A stretch of 64,000 nucleotides of DNA, taken from IMG/VR virus record IMGVR_UViG_3300037010_001382, positions 1 to 64,000 of that record; one strand, given 5' to 3'. The notes below the pieces were generated by a model. It made no database searches, had not been told where the DNA came from, and saw only the letters and a program-made list of their open reading frames with translations. The first letter of the stretch is position 1, and the number at the start of each line of letters is the position of its first letter. Position numbers and translations under genes: made by a program. This stretch comes from a virus. Positions 1-7,234 of this stretch are shown here, in pieces.

Positions 1-104
1 CTGAACAAAACAAAGCGATGTTTCAATCATTACCATCATCAGAGAAGTTCATGGATACTATCATGAACATTGGTAAGAAACCTGTAGCTGAACAAAAAGC
101 GTAA
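1..104 (+). CDS. 3' end of an unknown protein
   Basis: An open frame enters from the left edge (codons begin at base 3) and ends with TAA at 102-104. The 33 visible residues end in GKKPVAEQKA. Too little remains for recognition. Confidence 0.6.
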   Translation, partial: EQNKAMFQSLPSSEKFMDTIMNIGKKPVAEQKA

Positions 105-212
105 TCATGTAATGCCTCACGTACGAGCGCATGATATTATAAATACATTAAAGGTGAGCAAGCGACCTGAACGGCTACGTAATCTAATTGTTAATGTTTT
201 AATTGAATTGTT

Positions 213-746
213 ATGAAAATTGTAAATGCAGAGTTGAATCAACTCCAGACTGGTACTGTATTGGAATTTAACGCTCAGGACCTTATTGGTCTGCGTTTCG
301 TTGGTGAGAAAGAAGGTGCTGAACGTAAGGACGGCAAGGATGCTCTCACCTATTATCGTTTCGCATTGGGCAATCGTGTCTTTACCATCGGCAGTGATGA
401 CATGGAAAGTGTTGAACTGCTGCGTGATGCTAAGCGTCGTGCTACTGTAGGTAAGTTGTTGCTTGAAGCGACATCGTTTGAACGTCCTATATTGGATGAA
501 CAACTACAGGACACAGGCGAGAAGGAAACAGCTTATAGCTTCAGGTTCCATGGTGTGGTTGACCTGAATACAGCTAAGCAGCTTGCTACTGCTGCTGGTG
601 AACTTCAGGCTATTGATGCCAAGTTTGCTCCTAAGCCTGTAACTGATAATACTATGTCTCCTGCTGCACTGCAGAAGATGATAGCTGATTCAGTTGCTGC
701 CTTTATGCCAGCTCCTGCTCCTAAGGCAGAGGCTGTTGCTGGCTAG
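213..746 (+). CDS. hypothetical protein, 177 aa
   Basis: Starts at ATG 213 in an AT-rich leader. The middle (about residues 25-110) is mixed alpha/beta with charged stretches. The C-terminal 35 residues are rich in Ala and Pro (PAPAPKAEAVAG) and look like a flexible tail. No family recognised. A terminator-like hairpin follows, so this is probably the last gene of its transcript. Confidence 0.75.
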   Translation: MKIVNAELNQLQTGTVLEFNAQDLIGLRFVGEKEGAERKDGKDALTYYRFALGNRVFTIGSDDMESVELLRDAKRRATVGKLLLEATSFERPILDEQLQDTGEKETAYSFRFHGVVDLNTAKQLATAAGELQAIDAKFAPKPVTDNTMSPAALQKMIADSVAAFMPAPAPKAEAVAG

Positions 747-766
747 TGATTAGCGACATGAGATAA

Positions 767-818
767 GATAGCGTGTGTTATGTGTACTATGTATATGTAG
801 CGCATGCTATCTTTTTTT
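767..818 (+). terminator. rho-independent terminator
   Basis: The arm GATAGCGTGTG (767-777) pairs with CGCATGCTATC (801-811) through Watson-Crick and two G-U pairs, and is followed at once by a seven-T run. It lies 21 bp after the stop of the preceding gene. Confidence 0.7.
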
Positions 819-1143
819 CTTTATTGCGGCATGAGCAGGTATATCTATCACTAGTCGCTGTTGGTTAATGTGACACAGTCGCTGCAAGTACGAAAGAGTT
901 GTGTAATGTAGCTCATGTGCTGTACTCTTACTAAGTTGTGTGTAGAGGGAATACTTTCTCTTGCTAATATACACTTTTTTGATGATATACACTTTATAAG
1001 TGGTTGATTATCAACAGTTTACGAGAGAAAATTAATGAGTAGAAGTGATATATAATGAAGGTATCATCTATCAATCTTATCTTATCATTTATTCATTCTT
1101 TCAATTTAACAATAATTATTAACCTCTAATATAGCGTTAGCAT
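819..1143. other. intergenic stretch with a short direct repeat
   Basis: I see no gene here. The 11-mer ATATACACTTT occurs at 967-977 and again at 985-995. The last 20 bases before the next gene include TATAGCGTTAG, a partial match to the leader motif seen at 2131, 4050 and 5231. No host-type TAnnTTTG promoter was found. Confidence 0.4.
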
Positions 1144-1428
1144 ATGACAACAATCACATTTGATACACTCACTAAGCAACAACAACTTAATATGCAGGAT
1201 ATTTATCAACTATTAGATAAGCTTAGAGAGTTCTCTAATAAGATGAATGCTAACCTATTAAACTATCTCTTTGGATGTGATAAAACTGCTATCATGCTTA
1301 TGGGTAGATTTGTAACAGTTAATAAGCGAGATGTATTACAATGGTTTGTTTCTCTTACATTAGATCAAAAGGGAATAGTTCTATCTAATATCTATTATAA
1401 TGATGAATTGTATATTCATTGTTACTAG
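1144..1428 (+). CDS. hypothetical protein, 94 aa
   Basis: ATG start at 1144. Predicted mainly helical, with hydrophobic residues spread as in a small soluble domain. No known motif. First gene after the terminator at 767-818. Confidence 0.65.
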   Translation: MTTITFDTLTKQQQLNMQDIYQLLDKLREFSNKMNANLLNYLFGCDKTAIMLMGRFVTVNKRDVLQWFVSLTLDQKGIVLSNIYYNDELYIHCY

Positions 1429-1555
1429 TGATATCTCTTGTCTATTCTATTGCGTTAATTTAAATTTTAAAATAATGATATTCAATTCAGATGAAGAGCT
1501 GATACTTCATTGAGAAAAGTCCTAACGTAATCGTTATTGAATAAAGAAATACATT

Positions 1556-1750
1556 ATGGTAATATCTATTGAACTGGCTCAGCCAGCAAGTACAGATGAT
1601 CTCATACAAATGAGTGATATACTGAAAGAGTTTGGTGCAACAGATGTAAGATGTGCGACTCATACAATATCATGTATGACAACAACAGCATCATATCATA
1701 TTATAGCTGATTATATGGCTGAAACTGAACATTTTTATCAAAAAGTATAA
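1556..1750 (+). CDS. hypothetical protein, 64 aa
   Basis: ATG start at 1556. The pattern (VISIELAQPAS, then LIQMSDILKEFGATDVRC) suggests a small beta-alpha-beta domain, as in ferredoxin-like or ACT folds, but this is inference from the pattern only. Confidence 0.6.
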   Translation: MVISIELAQPASTDDLIQMSDILKEFGATDVRCATHTISCMTTTASYHIIADYMAETEHFYQKV

Positions 1751-1760
1751 ATTCAATTCA

Positions 1761-1892
1761 ATGAGTCCTGAACAGAAAAAACAATTACAAGCTGCTTATG
1801 ACCATATTACTGAATCTAAAGGTTGGGTAAAGAAATTAGCAGAACAATTTCACATTACTGAGCAAGAAGTGCTAGATAATGTTGATCTATAG
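1761..1892 (+). CDS. small helical protein, 43 aa
   Basis: ATG at 1761, TAG at 1890-1892. Charged and helical; the second half (VKKLAEQFHITEQEVLDN) resembles a helix-turn-helix, so it may be a tiny DNA-binding protein. It starts 10 bp after the preceding stop, which supports expression with that gene. Confidence 0.5.
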   Translation: MSPEQKKQLQAAYDHITESKGWVKKLAEQFHITEQEVLDNVDL

Positions 1893-1917
1893 TCTTAACC
1901 ATTAAACACTCAAAAAA

Positions 1918-2136
1918 GTGGAAGGAAAGTTATTAAGATGGATACAAGCCATCAATACGCGTAATTCTGTATCTTATAATGAGAGCAGAATGAATGAAAT
2001 GTATAAGACTGTAGAATCTATTGTTGATTTGGATGGTACTTGTATATGGACAGTTGATCAGATAAAGAATAGGTATCAAACTACTAATGATGCAGAATGT
2101 GCATTATTTATGGTTGGATATTTGCAAAAGTTATAA
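1918..2136 (+). CDS. hypothetical protein, 72 aa
   Basis: GTG start at 1918; no better ATG exists near the N-terminus. Helical, with WIQAINTRN and DLDGTCIWTVDQIKNRY segments. No family recognised. Confidence 0.55.
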   Translation: MEGKLLRWIQAINTRNSVSYNESRMNEMYKTVESIVDLDGTCIWTVDQIKNRYQTTNDAECALFMVGYLQKL

Positions 2137-2174
2137 CTAAAGCGTCATGTCACGTTACGACAACAATTAAAATG
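2131..2174 (+). promoter_or_regulatory. repeated leader motif, copy 1
   Basis: A 44-nt block containing AACTAAAGCGTCA and ACAATTAAAATG runs into the start codon at 2172. It is nearly identical to 5231-5274, including the position of the ATG, and is partly conserved at 4050-4095. The genes behind it are unrelated, so it is a shared leader rather than duplicated coding sequence. Whether it is a promoter, translation signal or recombination seam is not shown. Confidence 0.55.
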
Positions 2175-2477
2175 AAATGTATAATAATTCTGTTATTCGT
2201 ATTTGTATTCTCTATCTGTAGTAGCTATGGACAAGAGATAGTAATGAAATGCAAAGCTACAACAACAACTGGTAAACAGTGTTCACGTAAAGTTGTCAAG
2301 GATGGCTATTGTAAGCAGCATTACCAGCTTCAAACTGGTCAGAGAATACCAAGTAAGCCTAAGATCGATTTGCCTGAAGAATGGCCTTTAATAAGCACAA
2401 ATGAACAGAAGCCCGATCAGATGATCGCTTGGCGTAATCCTGTTACAAATGTGATACATGTAGGATTCAAGCACTAA
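2172..2477 (+). CDS. secreted small zinc-binding-type protein (DUF5763-like)
   Basis: I chose ATG 2172 over the upstream in-frame start because it gives a clear Sec signal peptide (MKCIIILLFVFVFSICSSYG, then Q) and matches the leader repeat. The mature part begins with a Cys/His cluster: C-x8-C, then C-x2-H in DGYCKQH. This is the pattern of DUF5763-type domains seen in Bacteroidota and their phages, with modified lysines and cysteines around it. Probably exported to the periplasm. Function unknown. Confidence 0.65.
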   Translation: MKCIIILLFVFVFSICSSYGQEIVMKCKATTTTGKQCSRKVVKDGYCKQHYQLQTGQRIPSKPKIDLPEEWPLISTNEQKPDQMIAWRNPVTNVIHVGFKH

Positions 2478-2930
2478 GAGTTTACGTAATGAGAAAAATG
2501 AACGGCTGACTGTTTCTACAGTTGGCTTCGTAATGCCCATTCTATCTTCCCAAGAGATAGATATTGTAATATGTGAAAGTCATAGAGGAGTAATCCTACA
2601 GAGCCATAATCGGTCTTTGCAATAGAGTAAAATCTGATTGGAAAATTATCAGATGCAGAGGGAGAAAACTTAGCTGCAGCTAAGGAAAGCTCAGATATAA
2701 GTAACAATCAGTTGTATATGGTGCATGGAATAGTTCCACTGTATATGGCTAACACCCCAGAAGAGGGGAGACATTAAACTGAGGACCCAGTCACCGAGGG
2801 TATAATTGACTTAAAGCTTGTGAGTGGCTATTTATGTTACCTAAGTTCGTAGTACCAAAAGGGAACTGAATTGATGCACATAAATGTGGCAACTCTCCTA
2901 TTTAAAACCTAAACAAAATAAAGGTATATT
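2478..2930. ncRNA. noncoding region with foldable segments
   Basis: About 450 bp without a credible gene. The clearest fold is an outer stem pairing 2822-2837 (ending TTTATGT) with 2878-2895 (starting ACATAAA), enclosing an AGTTC/GAACT hairpin. Also seen are ACTG-TTTC-TACAGT near 2508 and CCCC-AGAAGA-GGGG near 2756. It resembles the other stem-closed elements in this zone. RNA function is inferred, not shown. Confidence 0.4.
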
Positions 2931-3149
2931 ATGCATGTATTAATTTTCTGCGCAGTAGTAGCAGCAATTGTTATTATTATTATTTCTATAATGAAATCTG
3001 AACGTAAGAAACAAGAGATAAAAGACCGTGAAGAACGTGCTCAACAGATTCTTGATCATATAGAGAATGGTAAGCGTTTTGATGCTGAAATGACCGTTTT
3101 ATATGGCAATGAATACAAACATACTAGTGATAGTACAATAGCTCCGTAA
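2931..3149 (+). CDS. small membrane-anchored protein, 72 aa
   Basis: ATG at 2931. Residues 2-21 form one hydrophobic transmembrane helix (FCAVVAAIVIIIISIM), followed by a strongly charged helical tail (ERKKQEIKDREERAQQ) that is likely cytoplasmic. Resembles small phage membrane proteins of unknown role. Confidence 0.65.
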   Translation: MHVLIFCAVVAAIVIIIISIMKSERKKQEIKDREERAQQILDHIENGKRFDAEMTVLYGNEYKHTSDSTIAP

Positions 3150-3193
3150 TGAGGCTAAAAATAGGCAAGAAATTGATTTAACACACATACATC

Positions 3194-3478
3194 ATGGCAG
3201 AATCGCACATTGACACACGTACCCCAGAAGAGATGTACTGGCAAGCGTATAATCGTATAACATCTATTGCTGATAGTATTCTTGCAGTTTTGTCTAAACC
3301 TACGTATTCAACAGATTTTTATTATGTATTTCCTTGGGATTTAAACTCACAGTTCTCTTATACAGGAAAGAATAAAGAAGGGTTGTTTACATTTGTACGT
3401 GCTAAAGATTTCAAAGAAATACAATTAAGTCAGTACAATACTTTATCTCCTGTCGCAAATCGTATTGTATGGGAGTAA
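3194..3478 (+). CDS. hypothetical protein, 94 aa
   Basis: ATG at 3194 after an A-rich leader. Soluble, aromatic-rich (FYYVFPWDLNSQFSY). The stop overlaps the start of a 19-aa membrane peptide (TAATG). No family recognised. Confidence 0.65.
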   Translation: MAESHIDTRTPEEMYWQAYNRITSIADSILAVLSKPTYSTDFYYVFPWDLNSQFSYTGKNKEGLFTFVRAKDFKEIQLSQYNTLSPVANRIVWE

Positions 3479-3537
3479 TGGCAATTATATTTTTTGTATG
3501 TATATTATTATTTATACGAAAGATACTGAAAGGTTAA
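3478..3537 (+). CDS. 19-aa membrane micropeptide
   Basis: ATG at 3478 overlaps the preceding stop as TAATG, which favours coupled translation. MAIIFFVCILLFIRKILKG is one hydrophobic helix with a basic end. Similar in build to the micropeptide at 63600. Too short for homology to decide. Confidence 0.35.
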   Translation: MAIIFFVCILLFIRKILKG

Positions 3538-3540
3538 TTT

Positions 3541-3613
3541 ATATTATAGTAAGAAAGAGGTTCGTGTGAAATCCTTAGGTGCGTAACCCCTATGCTCTTT
3601 CTTACTATAATAT
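3541..3613. ncRNA. stem-closed intergenic element A
   Basis: 3541-3559 and 3595-3613 are perfect reverse complements (19 bp). They enclose a 35-nt loop with an internal GGT-GCGTA-ACC hairpin. There is no T run, so it is not a standard terminator. A further hairpin with GCTCAA arms lies at about 3621-3660. Direction of transcription is unknown because a minus-strand gene ends at 3675. Confidence 0.55.
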
Positions 3614-3674
3614 TCTAAGTCGTTTGAGCGACTATAAATAGCAGTTTTAGGCTCAAAGCGTTCGAAAGAGGTAA

Positions 3675-4007
3675 CTATTTACGTTCAGCAGTAGCAATAC
3701 GATGGCAATTAGCACATCTAATATCACATTTATCTATTTCTTCTTGTAGTTTTTCTAATGAAGCACTATAAGCTAAAATAGATATATTTGCAGATTTCTC
3801 TCCTCTAACATGGTCGAAGTCTAATGCTCTTGGATCTGAAAATCCACAATCTATACAAGGATGATTTAGTTTATATTCTTGTATATAATTTGAATTGCGA
3901 ATTCTTGTTAATTTTACACGTTCATATGACGCTTTAATGGATTTTTCTCTATTTTCCAAGTAGTATGCTCGCTTTATAGCAGCGCGTTCTTCTTTTGTTT
4001 GTTTCAT
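3675..4007 (-). CDS. HNH homing endonuclease
   Basis: Start set at ATG 4007, not the upstream in-frame ATG at 4034, because a host-type promoter lies at 4012-4043. The basic N-terminal helix (about 1-45) is followed by an HNH/zinc domain: CIDCG, then DFDHV, then CANCH near the C-terminus. HNH enzymes of this kind cut DNA and spread as free-standing homing genes. It is one of only two minus-strand genes here, has its own promoter and has a mRNA leader of only a few bases, all typical of an inserted selfish gene. Confidence 0.85.
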   Translation of the reverse strand: MKQTKEERAAIKRAYYLENREKSIKASYERVKLTRIRNSNYIQEYKLNHPCIDCGFSDPRALDFDHVRGEKSANISILAYSASLEKLQEEIDKCDIRCANCHRIATAERK

Positions 4008-4011
4008 GATG

Positions 4012-4043
4012 CAAATATAATGTAAAAAGACCAAATCAACAAA
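4012..4043 (-). promoter_or_regulatory. Bacteroidota-type promoter for the HNH gene
   Basis: Read on the minus strand: TTTG (4043-4040), 20-nt gap, TATATTTG (4019-4012), then only four bases (CATC) before the ATG. This fits the -33/-7 consensus of the Bacteroidota primary sigma factor. The predicted transcript is nearly leaderless. Confidence 0.75.
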
Positions 4044-4092
4044 TATAATTTAACTTAAAGCGTTAGCCTACGATACAGCTCCTGTTAAAAAT

Positions 4093-4422
4093 ATGACAAA
4101 AGTTACAAAACTTGCATTTGAGTTATTAAAACAACTGCCAACAGATGAAAAATCTCTTACTTATTTACGTATTGTACAAGAGATAATAGAGTGGGAATCA
4201 GCAAAAACATTTAATGTTACAGTTGTTGATCTTGCTATAAGATTTCGTGCATTATGTGATGAGTTAGATGTTATAGCATCAATTGCATTTCTTGATGATA
4301 AAGTAATGATAGGTAAAACTATTAATAAAACAGATGTAGAAATATCATATTATACATACTTTCGCTTTCATCATTATCTCTTGTCAGAAGAATCAAAACT
4401 AAAACTATTATCTAACCTGTAA
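4093..4422 (+). CDS. hypothetical protein, 109 aa
   Basis: ATG at 4093. Helical, soluble (LAFELLKQLPTDEKSLTYL, then EIIEWESAKTF). A diverged copy of the repeated leader motif (TTAAAGCGTTAG, ACGATAC) sits at 4050-4078 in front of it. No family recognised. Confidence 0.65.
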   Translation: MTKVTKLAFELLKQLPTDEKSLTYLRIVQEIIEWESAKTFNVTVVDLAIRFRALCDELDVIASIAFLDDKVMIGKTINKTDVEISYYTYFRFHHYLLSEESKLKLLSNL

Positions 4423-4438
4423 AAAAGCTAAATCAATT

Positions 4439-4654
4439 ATGGCTGGAAAATTACTAAAGAAAGAACAAACACAAAAGAGAATTATACAATCAGTATTAGC
4501 TCAATCTTTTGTAGGTCAAAAAAAGTTTGTGCTTCGCACAGAATTCACAGCTGAAGGTAAATGCTCAACAGTTATCATTCTCTTCCATAAAAAGAAGAGA
4601 GTAGAAGCTTATTGGGGTTTGGATAAAGCAATTGAAGACTTCAATAAATTGTAA
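4439..4654 (+). CDS. small basic protein, 71 aa
   Basis: ATG at 4439, 17 bp after the preceding stop. Lys-rich N-terminus (KLLKKEQTQKR), then alternating strands. May bind nucleic acid by charge alone. No motif recognised. Confidence 0.6.
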   Translation: MAGKLLKKEQTQKRIIQSVLAQSFVGQKKFVLRTEFTAEGKCSTVIILFHKKKRVEAYWGLDKAIEDFNKL

Positions 4655-4657
4655 CAA

Positions 4658-5005
4658 ATGGATAAGAAAACATTTTATCGTGTATCGCATCAAGATACTC
4701 ATCAAGGACTATGGTATAACTTTGATGGTAAGTTTACAGGTCTTATTCATGATGCTTTTAGCTTTTGTAAGAACACAGAACTAAAGATGGATTTTGATCA
4801 GAGCATTGTTGGATATTTATCTGCTACTCCTGAACTTGATGCATTATATCACTGGTTCACAAAAGAAGACATTTTAAAGTTACAAGAGCATGGTTTCTAC
4901 ATTCATAAATATGAAAGTAGTGATTATTGGTTTTATGAGAAATTTCAACATTTTGTCATTCATCGAGACAGTATGTATTTCGTAGAAAAGATAGTGTTGA
5001 ATTAA
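4658..5005 (+). CDS. hypothetical protein, 115 aa
   Basis: ATG at 4658, 3 bp after the preceding stop, so probably co-transcribed. Rich in aromatic residues (YWFYEKFQHFVIH). No family recognised. Confidence 0.65.
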   Translation: MDKKTFYRVSHQDTHQGLWYNFDGKFTGLIHDAFSFCKNTELKMDFDQSIVGYLSATPELDALYHWFTKEDILKLQEHGFYIHKYESSDYWFYEKFQHFVIHRDSMYFVEKIVLN

Positions 5006-5038
5006 GTTTTTCTCGTTTTCCAAACAAAATGGGAGGTA

Positions 5039-5114
5039 TGTACTTGTAGCTCAGTCCGGTAGAGCAACGGCCTTTTAAGTCGTGAGTCCAGGGTTCAAAT
5101 CCCTGCGGGTACAC
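5039..5114 (+). tRNA. tRNA-Lys (TTT)
   Basis: Acceptor TGTACTT (5039-5045) pairs with GGGTACA (5107-5113). The anticodon loop CTTTTAA gives anticodon TTT, and the T arm has GGTTCAAATCC. CCA is not encoded. Confidence 0.9.
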
Positions 5115-5167
5115 TTTTATACTCTACTGATTTAATAAAAACATATTGTAATATTCTAGACACAAAT

Positions 5168-5221
5168 ATGGTTCAGTTCTTTAAAGAGGTAGCAGATAGA
5201 CGAGGTAACTCTGTATTTTAA
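5168..5221 (+). CDS. possible 17-aa peptide
   Basis: ATG at 5168 to TAA at 5219-5221 encodes MVQFFKEVADRRGNSVF. It lies alone between the tRNA and the next leader motif. It could be the remnant of a gene or chance. Confidence 0.15.
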   Translation: MVQFFKEVADRRGNSVF

Positions 5222-5230
5222 ATTATTATT

Positions 5231-5274
5231 TTTTAACTAAAGCGTCAGAACACGATACGTTCGCAATTAAAATG
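5231..5274 (+). promoter_or_regulatory. repeated leader motif, copy 2
   Basis: Contains AACTAAAGCGTCA, CACGATACG and GCAATTAAAATG with the start codon at the end (5272). It matches 2131-2174 at most positions without gaps. Same uncertainty about function as copy 1. Confidence 0.55.
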
Positions 5275-5619
5275 AGTACTAACAACTCAAAGCCGTACAC
5301 AAAAGATGAGGATGCAATTATCCTCAAAGCTATGTCTGAGCATAAGACTCAAGATGATATAGCGAATGCTGTTCATGGACAAATGGACAGACCTATTAGT
5401 GGTATTAAATACCGAATAGGTATATTGAAAAAGGCAGTTAAGAATACTCTTAAAGATGCCAAGAGTGATCCTAAACCTAAAGCAGATAAAACTGCTGCTC
5501 CTAAGACATCAGCTAATAATAAGCTGCATATGAAAGTAATAGATCTCATCATACCTATATTGTCTGATGAAGAAAGATTACTAATCATTGAAAAACTGTT
5601 ACGATATGAAACAAAGTAA
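5272..5619 (+). CDS. SANT/Myb-like DNA-binding protein, 115 aa
   Basis: The N-terminal 50 residues (YTKDEDAIILKAM, then DDIANAVHGQ, then SGIKYRIGILKK) follow the three-helix SANT/Myb pattern. A Lys/Ala/Pro linker (about 55-85) leads to a short helical C-terminal domain. The next gene has the same two-part layout, so the two look like tandem paralogues, perhaps transcription factors. The end overlaps the next start by 14 bp. Confidence 0.6.
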   Translation: MSTNNSKPYTKDEDAIILKAMSEHKTQDDIANAVHGQMDRPISGIKYRIGILKKAVKNTLKDAKSDPKPKADKTAAPKTSANNKLHMKVIDLIIPILSDEERLLIIEKLLRYETK

Positions 5620-5944
5620 CAGATTCACCAAAGTAGAAGACGCAATTATTGTACGAGAGATAAAGAATGCTTCTTTAAATCTTACAGTAGCTTTTGAAAG
5701 AGCCGCATCACTATTACCTCTAAGAACAGCTGGAAGTATTGGTAAGCGATGGTATAATTTTCTGCGTTATAGTGAAATAGTTTTTGTTTCAGCATCTGGT
5801 CATTCTGCTATTGAAAATAGAAAGAATGCTCCAAGGAAAATGTTAAAAACAGGAGTAATTAGTGAAGAACTACTTGCTTTATCATTTCCTAAAATGTCAA
5901 ATGCACAACGATTAGAACGTCTTACAGCAATTGTAAAGCGTTAA
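5606..5944 (+). CDS. SANT/Myb-like DNA-binding protein, 112 aa
   Basis: Start set at ATG 5606 (MKQSNRFTKVEDAIIV), which lines up with the N-terminus of the preceding gene. SANT-like segment at 1-55 (ending GSIGKRWYNFLR), then a linker and a helical end (LALSFPKMSNAQRLERL) like that of its neighbour. Probably a diverged duplicate of it. DNA binding is inferred from the pattern. Confidence 0.6.
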   Translation: MKQSNRFTKVEDAIIVREIKNASLNLTVAFERAASLLPLRTAGSIGKRWYNFLRYSEIVFVSASGHSAIENRKNAPRKMLKTGVISEELLALSFPKMSNAQRLERLTAIVKR

Positions 5945-5966
5945 TAGTATCATTATTCATCATCTT

Positions 5967-6003
5967 TAGTTACATCTGGCGATTACTTCAAAGGGTGTAA
6001 CTA
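5967..6003. ncRNA. stem-closed intergenic element B
   Basis: TAGTTACA (5967-5974) pairs with TGTAACTA (5996-6003) around a 21-nt loop. Short, without a T run. Listed with the other stem-closed elements of this zone. Confidence 0.35.
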
Positions 6004-6024
6004 TATTCTAAACTAGCAAATCTT

Positions 6025-6159
6025 ATGGCAATAGTAATTGCATTATTCGTTGTTGGAGCGTGGGTGTGGAACATCTTTGAATGTACTTCTATTTATCCTC
6101 CTATAATTCATGAGGATGAGAAAGAAGTTATTGATCGCCATTATGACGGGGTGATATGA
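6025..6159 (+). CDS. small membrane protein, 44 aa
   Basis: ATG at 6025, TGA at 6157-6159. Residues 2-18 (AIVIALFVVGAWVWNIF) form one transmembrane helix; the tail is acidic. The stop overlaps the next start as ATGA. Confidence 0.5.
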   Translation: MAIVIALFVVGAWVWNIFECTSIYPPIIHEDEKEVIDRHYDGVI

Positions 6160-6413
6160 GAATCTTATTAGCAATATTGACAGGTCAACTATTAACATGT
6201 AGTTTGACATACGAAGACATTAGGGAAGAGCAAATTATGTTTCATAATTATCATCGTAATTATGATGATATGGACATTCCATATGCTACATTAAGTGATC
6301 TATGTGATCCCTCAATCTTATCTCTTGTACCTTACAGGCCGTGGACTAACAAATTTAATAAATCTATTTCATCACCAAAAAAGCATTTCTACTATGGATC
6401 TACACCATATTAA
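6156..6413 (+). CDS. hypothetical protein, 85 aa
   Basis: ATG at 6156 overlaps the preceding stop. The first 20 residues (MRILLAILTGQLLTCSLTYE) look like a signal peptide or weak lipobox. The rest is Tyr/Asn/His-rich. Probably exported. No family recognised. Confidence 0.5.
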   Translation: MRILLAILTGQLLTCSLTYEDIREEQIMFHNYHRNYDDMDIPYATLSDLCDPSILSLVPYRPWTNKFNKSISSPKKHFYYGSTPY

Positions 6414-6438
6414 GTTATGTATGTAAATCATCAAGTAT

Positions 6439-6573
6439 ATGAAACTATTAAATATAATAGGAGTTGTAATACTTATTGGAGCTTTCATACTATTTGTACA
6501 AGAGTTTATTGCTAATATCATAATTGGTATATTAGTATTAGCACTTTTGTTCTTTGGTTCTAGATCCAGATAG
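6439..6573 (+). CDS. small two-helix membrane protein, 44 aa
   Basis: ATG at 6439, TAG at 6571-6573. Almost entirely hydrophobic (LLNIIGVVILIGAFILFV, then IANIIIGILVLALLFFG) with a short basic end SRSR. Two membrane spans fit a hairpin topology. Unknown role. Confidence 0.5.
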   Translation: MKLLNIIGVVILIGAFILFVQEFIANIIIGILVLALLFFGSRSR

Positions 6574-6587
6574 TAATAAAATATTTC

Positions 6588-6655
6588 ATCAAAGAGGCAA
6601 GATGTGCGTTTTACTCGGTGTACTTTACCATGAGTTGAGGACTTGCCTCTTTGAT
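6588..6655. ncRNA. stem-closed intergenic element C
   Basis: ATCAAAGAGGCAAG (6588-6601) and CTTGCCTCTTTGAT (6642-6655) pair perfectly over 14 bp. The 40-nt loop holds an ACTC/GAGT hairpin. From 6656 to 6833 I see no gene or clear motif. Confidence 0.5.
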
Positions 6656-6833
6656 TCTCATTTCGAAGCAGAAACGACTTCCAAGCGTAGGTTCTGCAAA
6701 AAGGACACGAAAAAGAGTTAATTTATTGATCACCTAATGTGTTAAGAAAGTATCAATGAATGCTGTTCAAAGGCTAATTCAAGTAGTGTCCAAACTTATT
6801 AATTATTTCTAATCTTTTTAATTAGATGATCTA

Positions 6834-7229
6834 ATGAAAAAAATGTTATTTTTATTAACAATGTTCCTAGTGATATTCAGTATCTCTAGTAGAGCTCAGT
6901 ATAAAAAGAAAGTATTAAAAGATGATTCTTTCTTTTTTAATTTGTTCGTGAACGATTCTCTAGCTATTGATGTACAAGTGACAGGAGATAGCTATGATGC
7001 GAAAGACATTAAGAAGAATGTTTTTCATAATGATCAATCTTCTGATAAAACACGTGATGGTGTTTATTTCTGCTTTCACAAGACTTCTTTTAGCATGTAT
7101 TTACCTGATTTACATGCTAAAATCAATGTTATCTCTCGTAACAATACTTCTGTATCTGATCACTTCATTTGGCTATTAACGTCTATTAGAGCAAATCGTA
7201 GGCAATTACAAAAGGAATTTCAATTGTAG
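6834..7229 (+). CDS. exported hypothetical protein, 131 aa
   Basis: ATG at 6834. Residues 1-21 are a Sec signal peptide (MKKMLFLLTMFLVIFSISSRA, then Q). The mature protein is about 110 residues, with beta-rich charged sequence. Likely periplasmic. No family recognised. Confidence 0.65.
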   Translation: MKKMLFLLTMFLVIFSISSRAQYKKKVLKDDSFFFNLFVNDSLAIDVQVTGDSYDAKDIKKNVFHNDQSSDKTRDGVYFCFHKTSFSMYLPDLHAKINVISRNNTSVSDHFIWLLTSIRANRRQLQKEFQL

Positions 7230-7234
7230 TATAT

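Noticed and set aside
807-992. 61-aa minus-strand frame in an intergenic gap
   Set aside because: It crosses the terminator T-run, has no promoter and low-complexity composition.
2516-2707. 63-aa minus-strand frame
   Set aside because: No promoter or motif; the stretch folds into hairpins and is better read as noncoding.
3560-3594. Known small ribozyme or riboswitch in the stem-closed element
   Set aside because: I compared the loop with hammerhead, twister, pistol and preQ1 core strings from memory and found no match.
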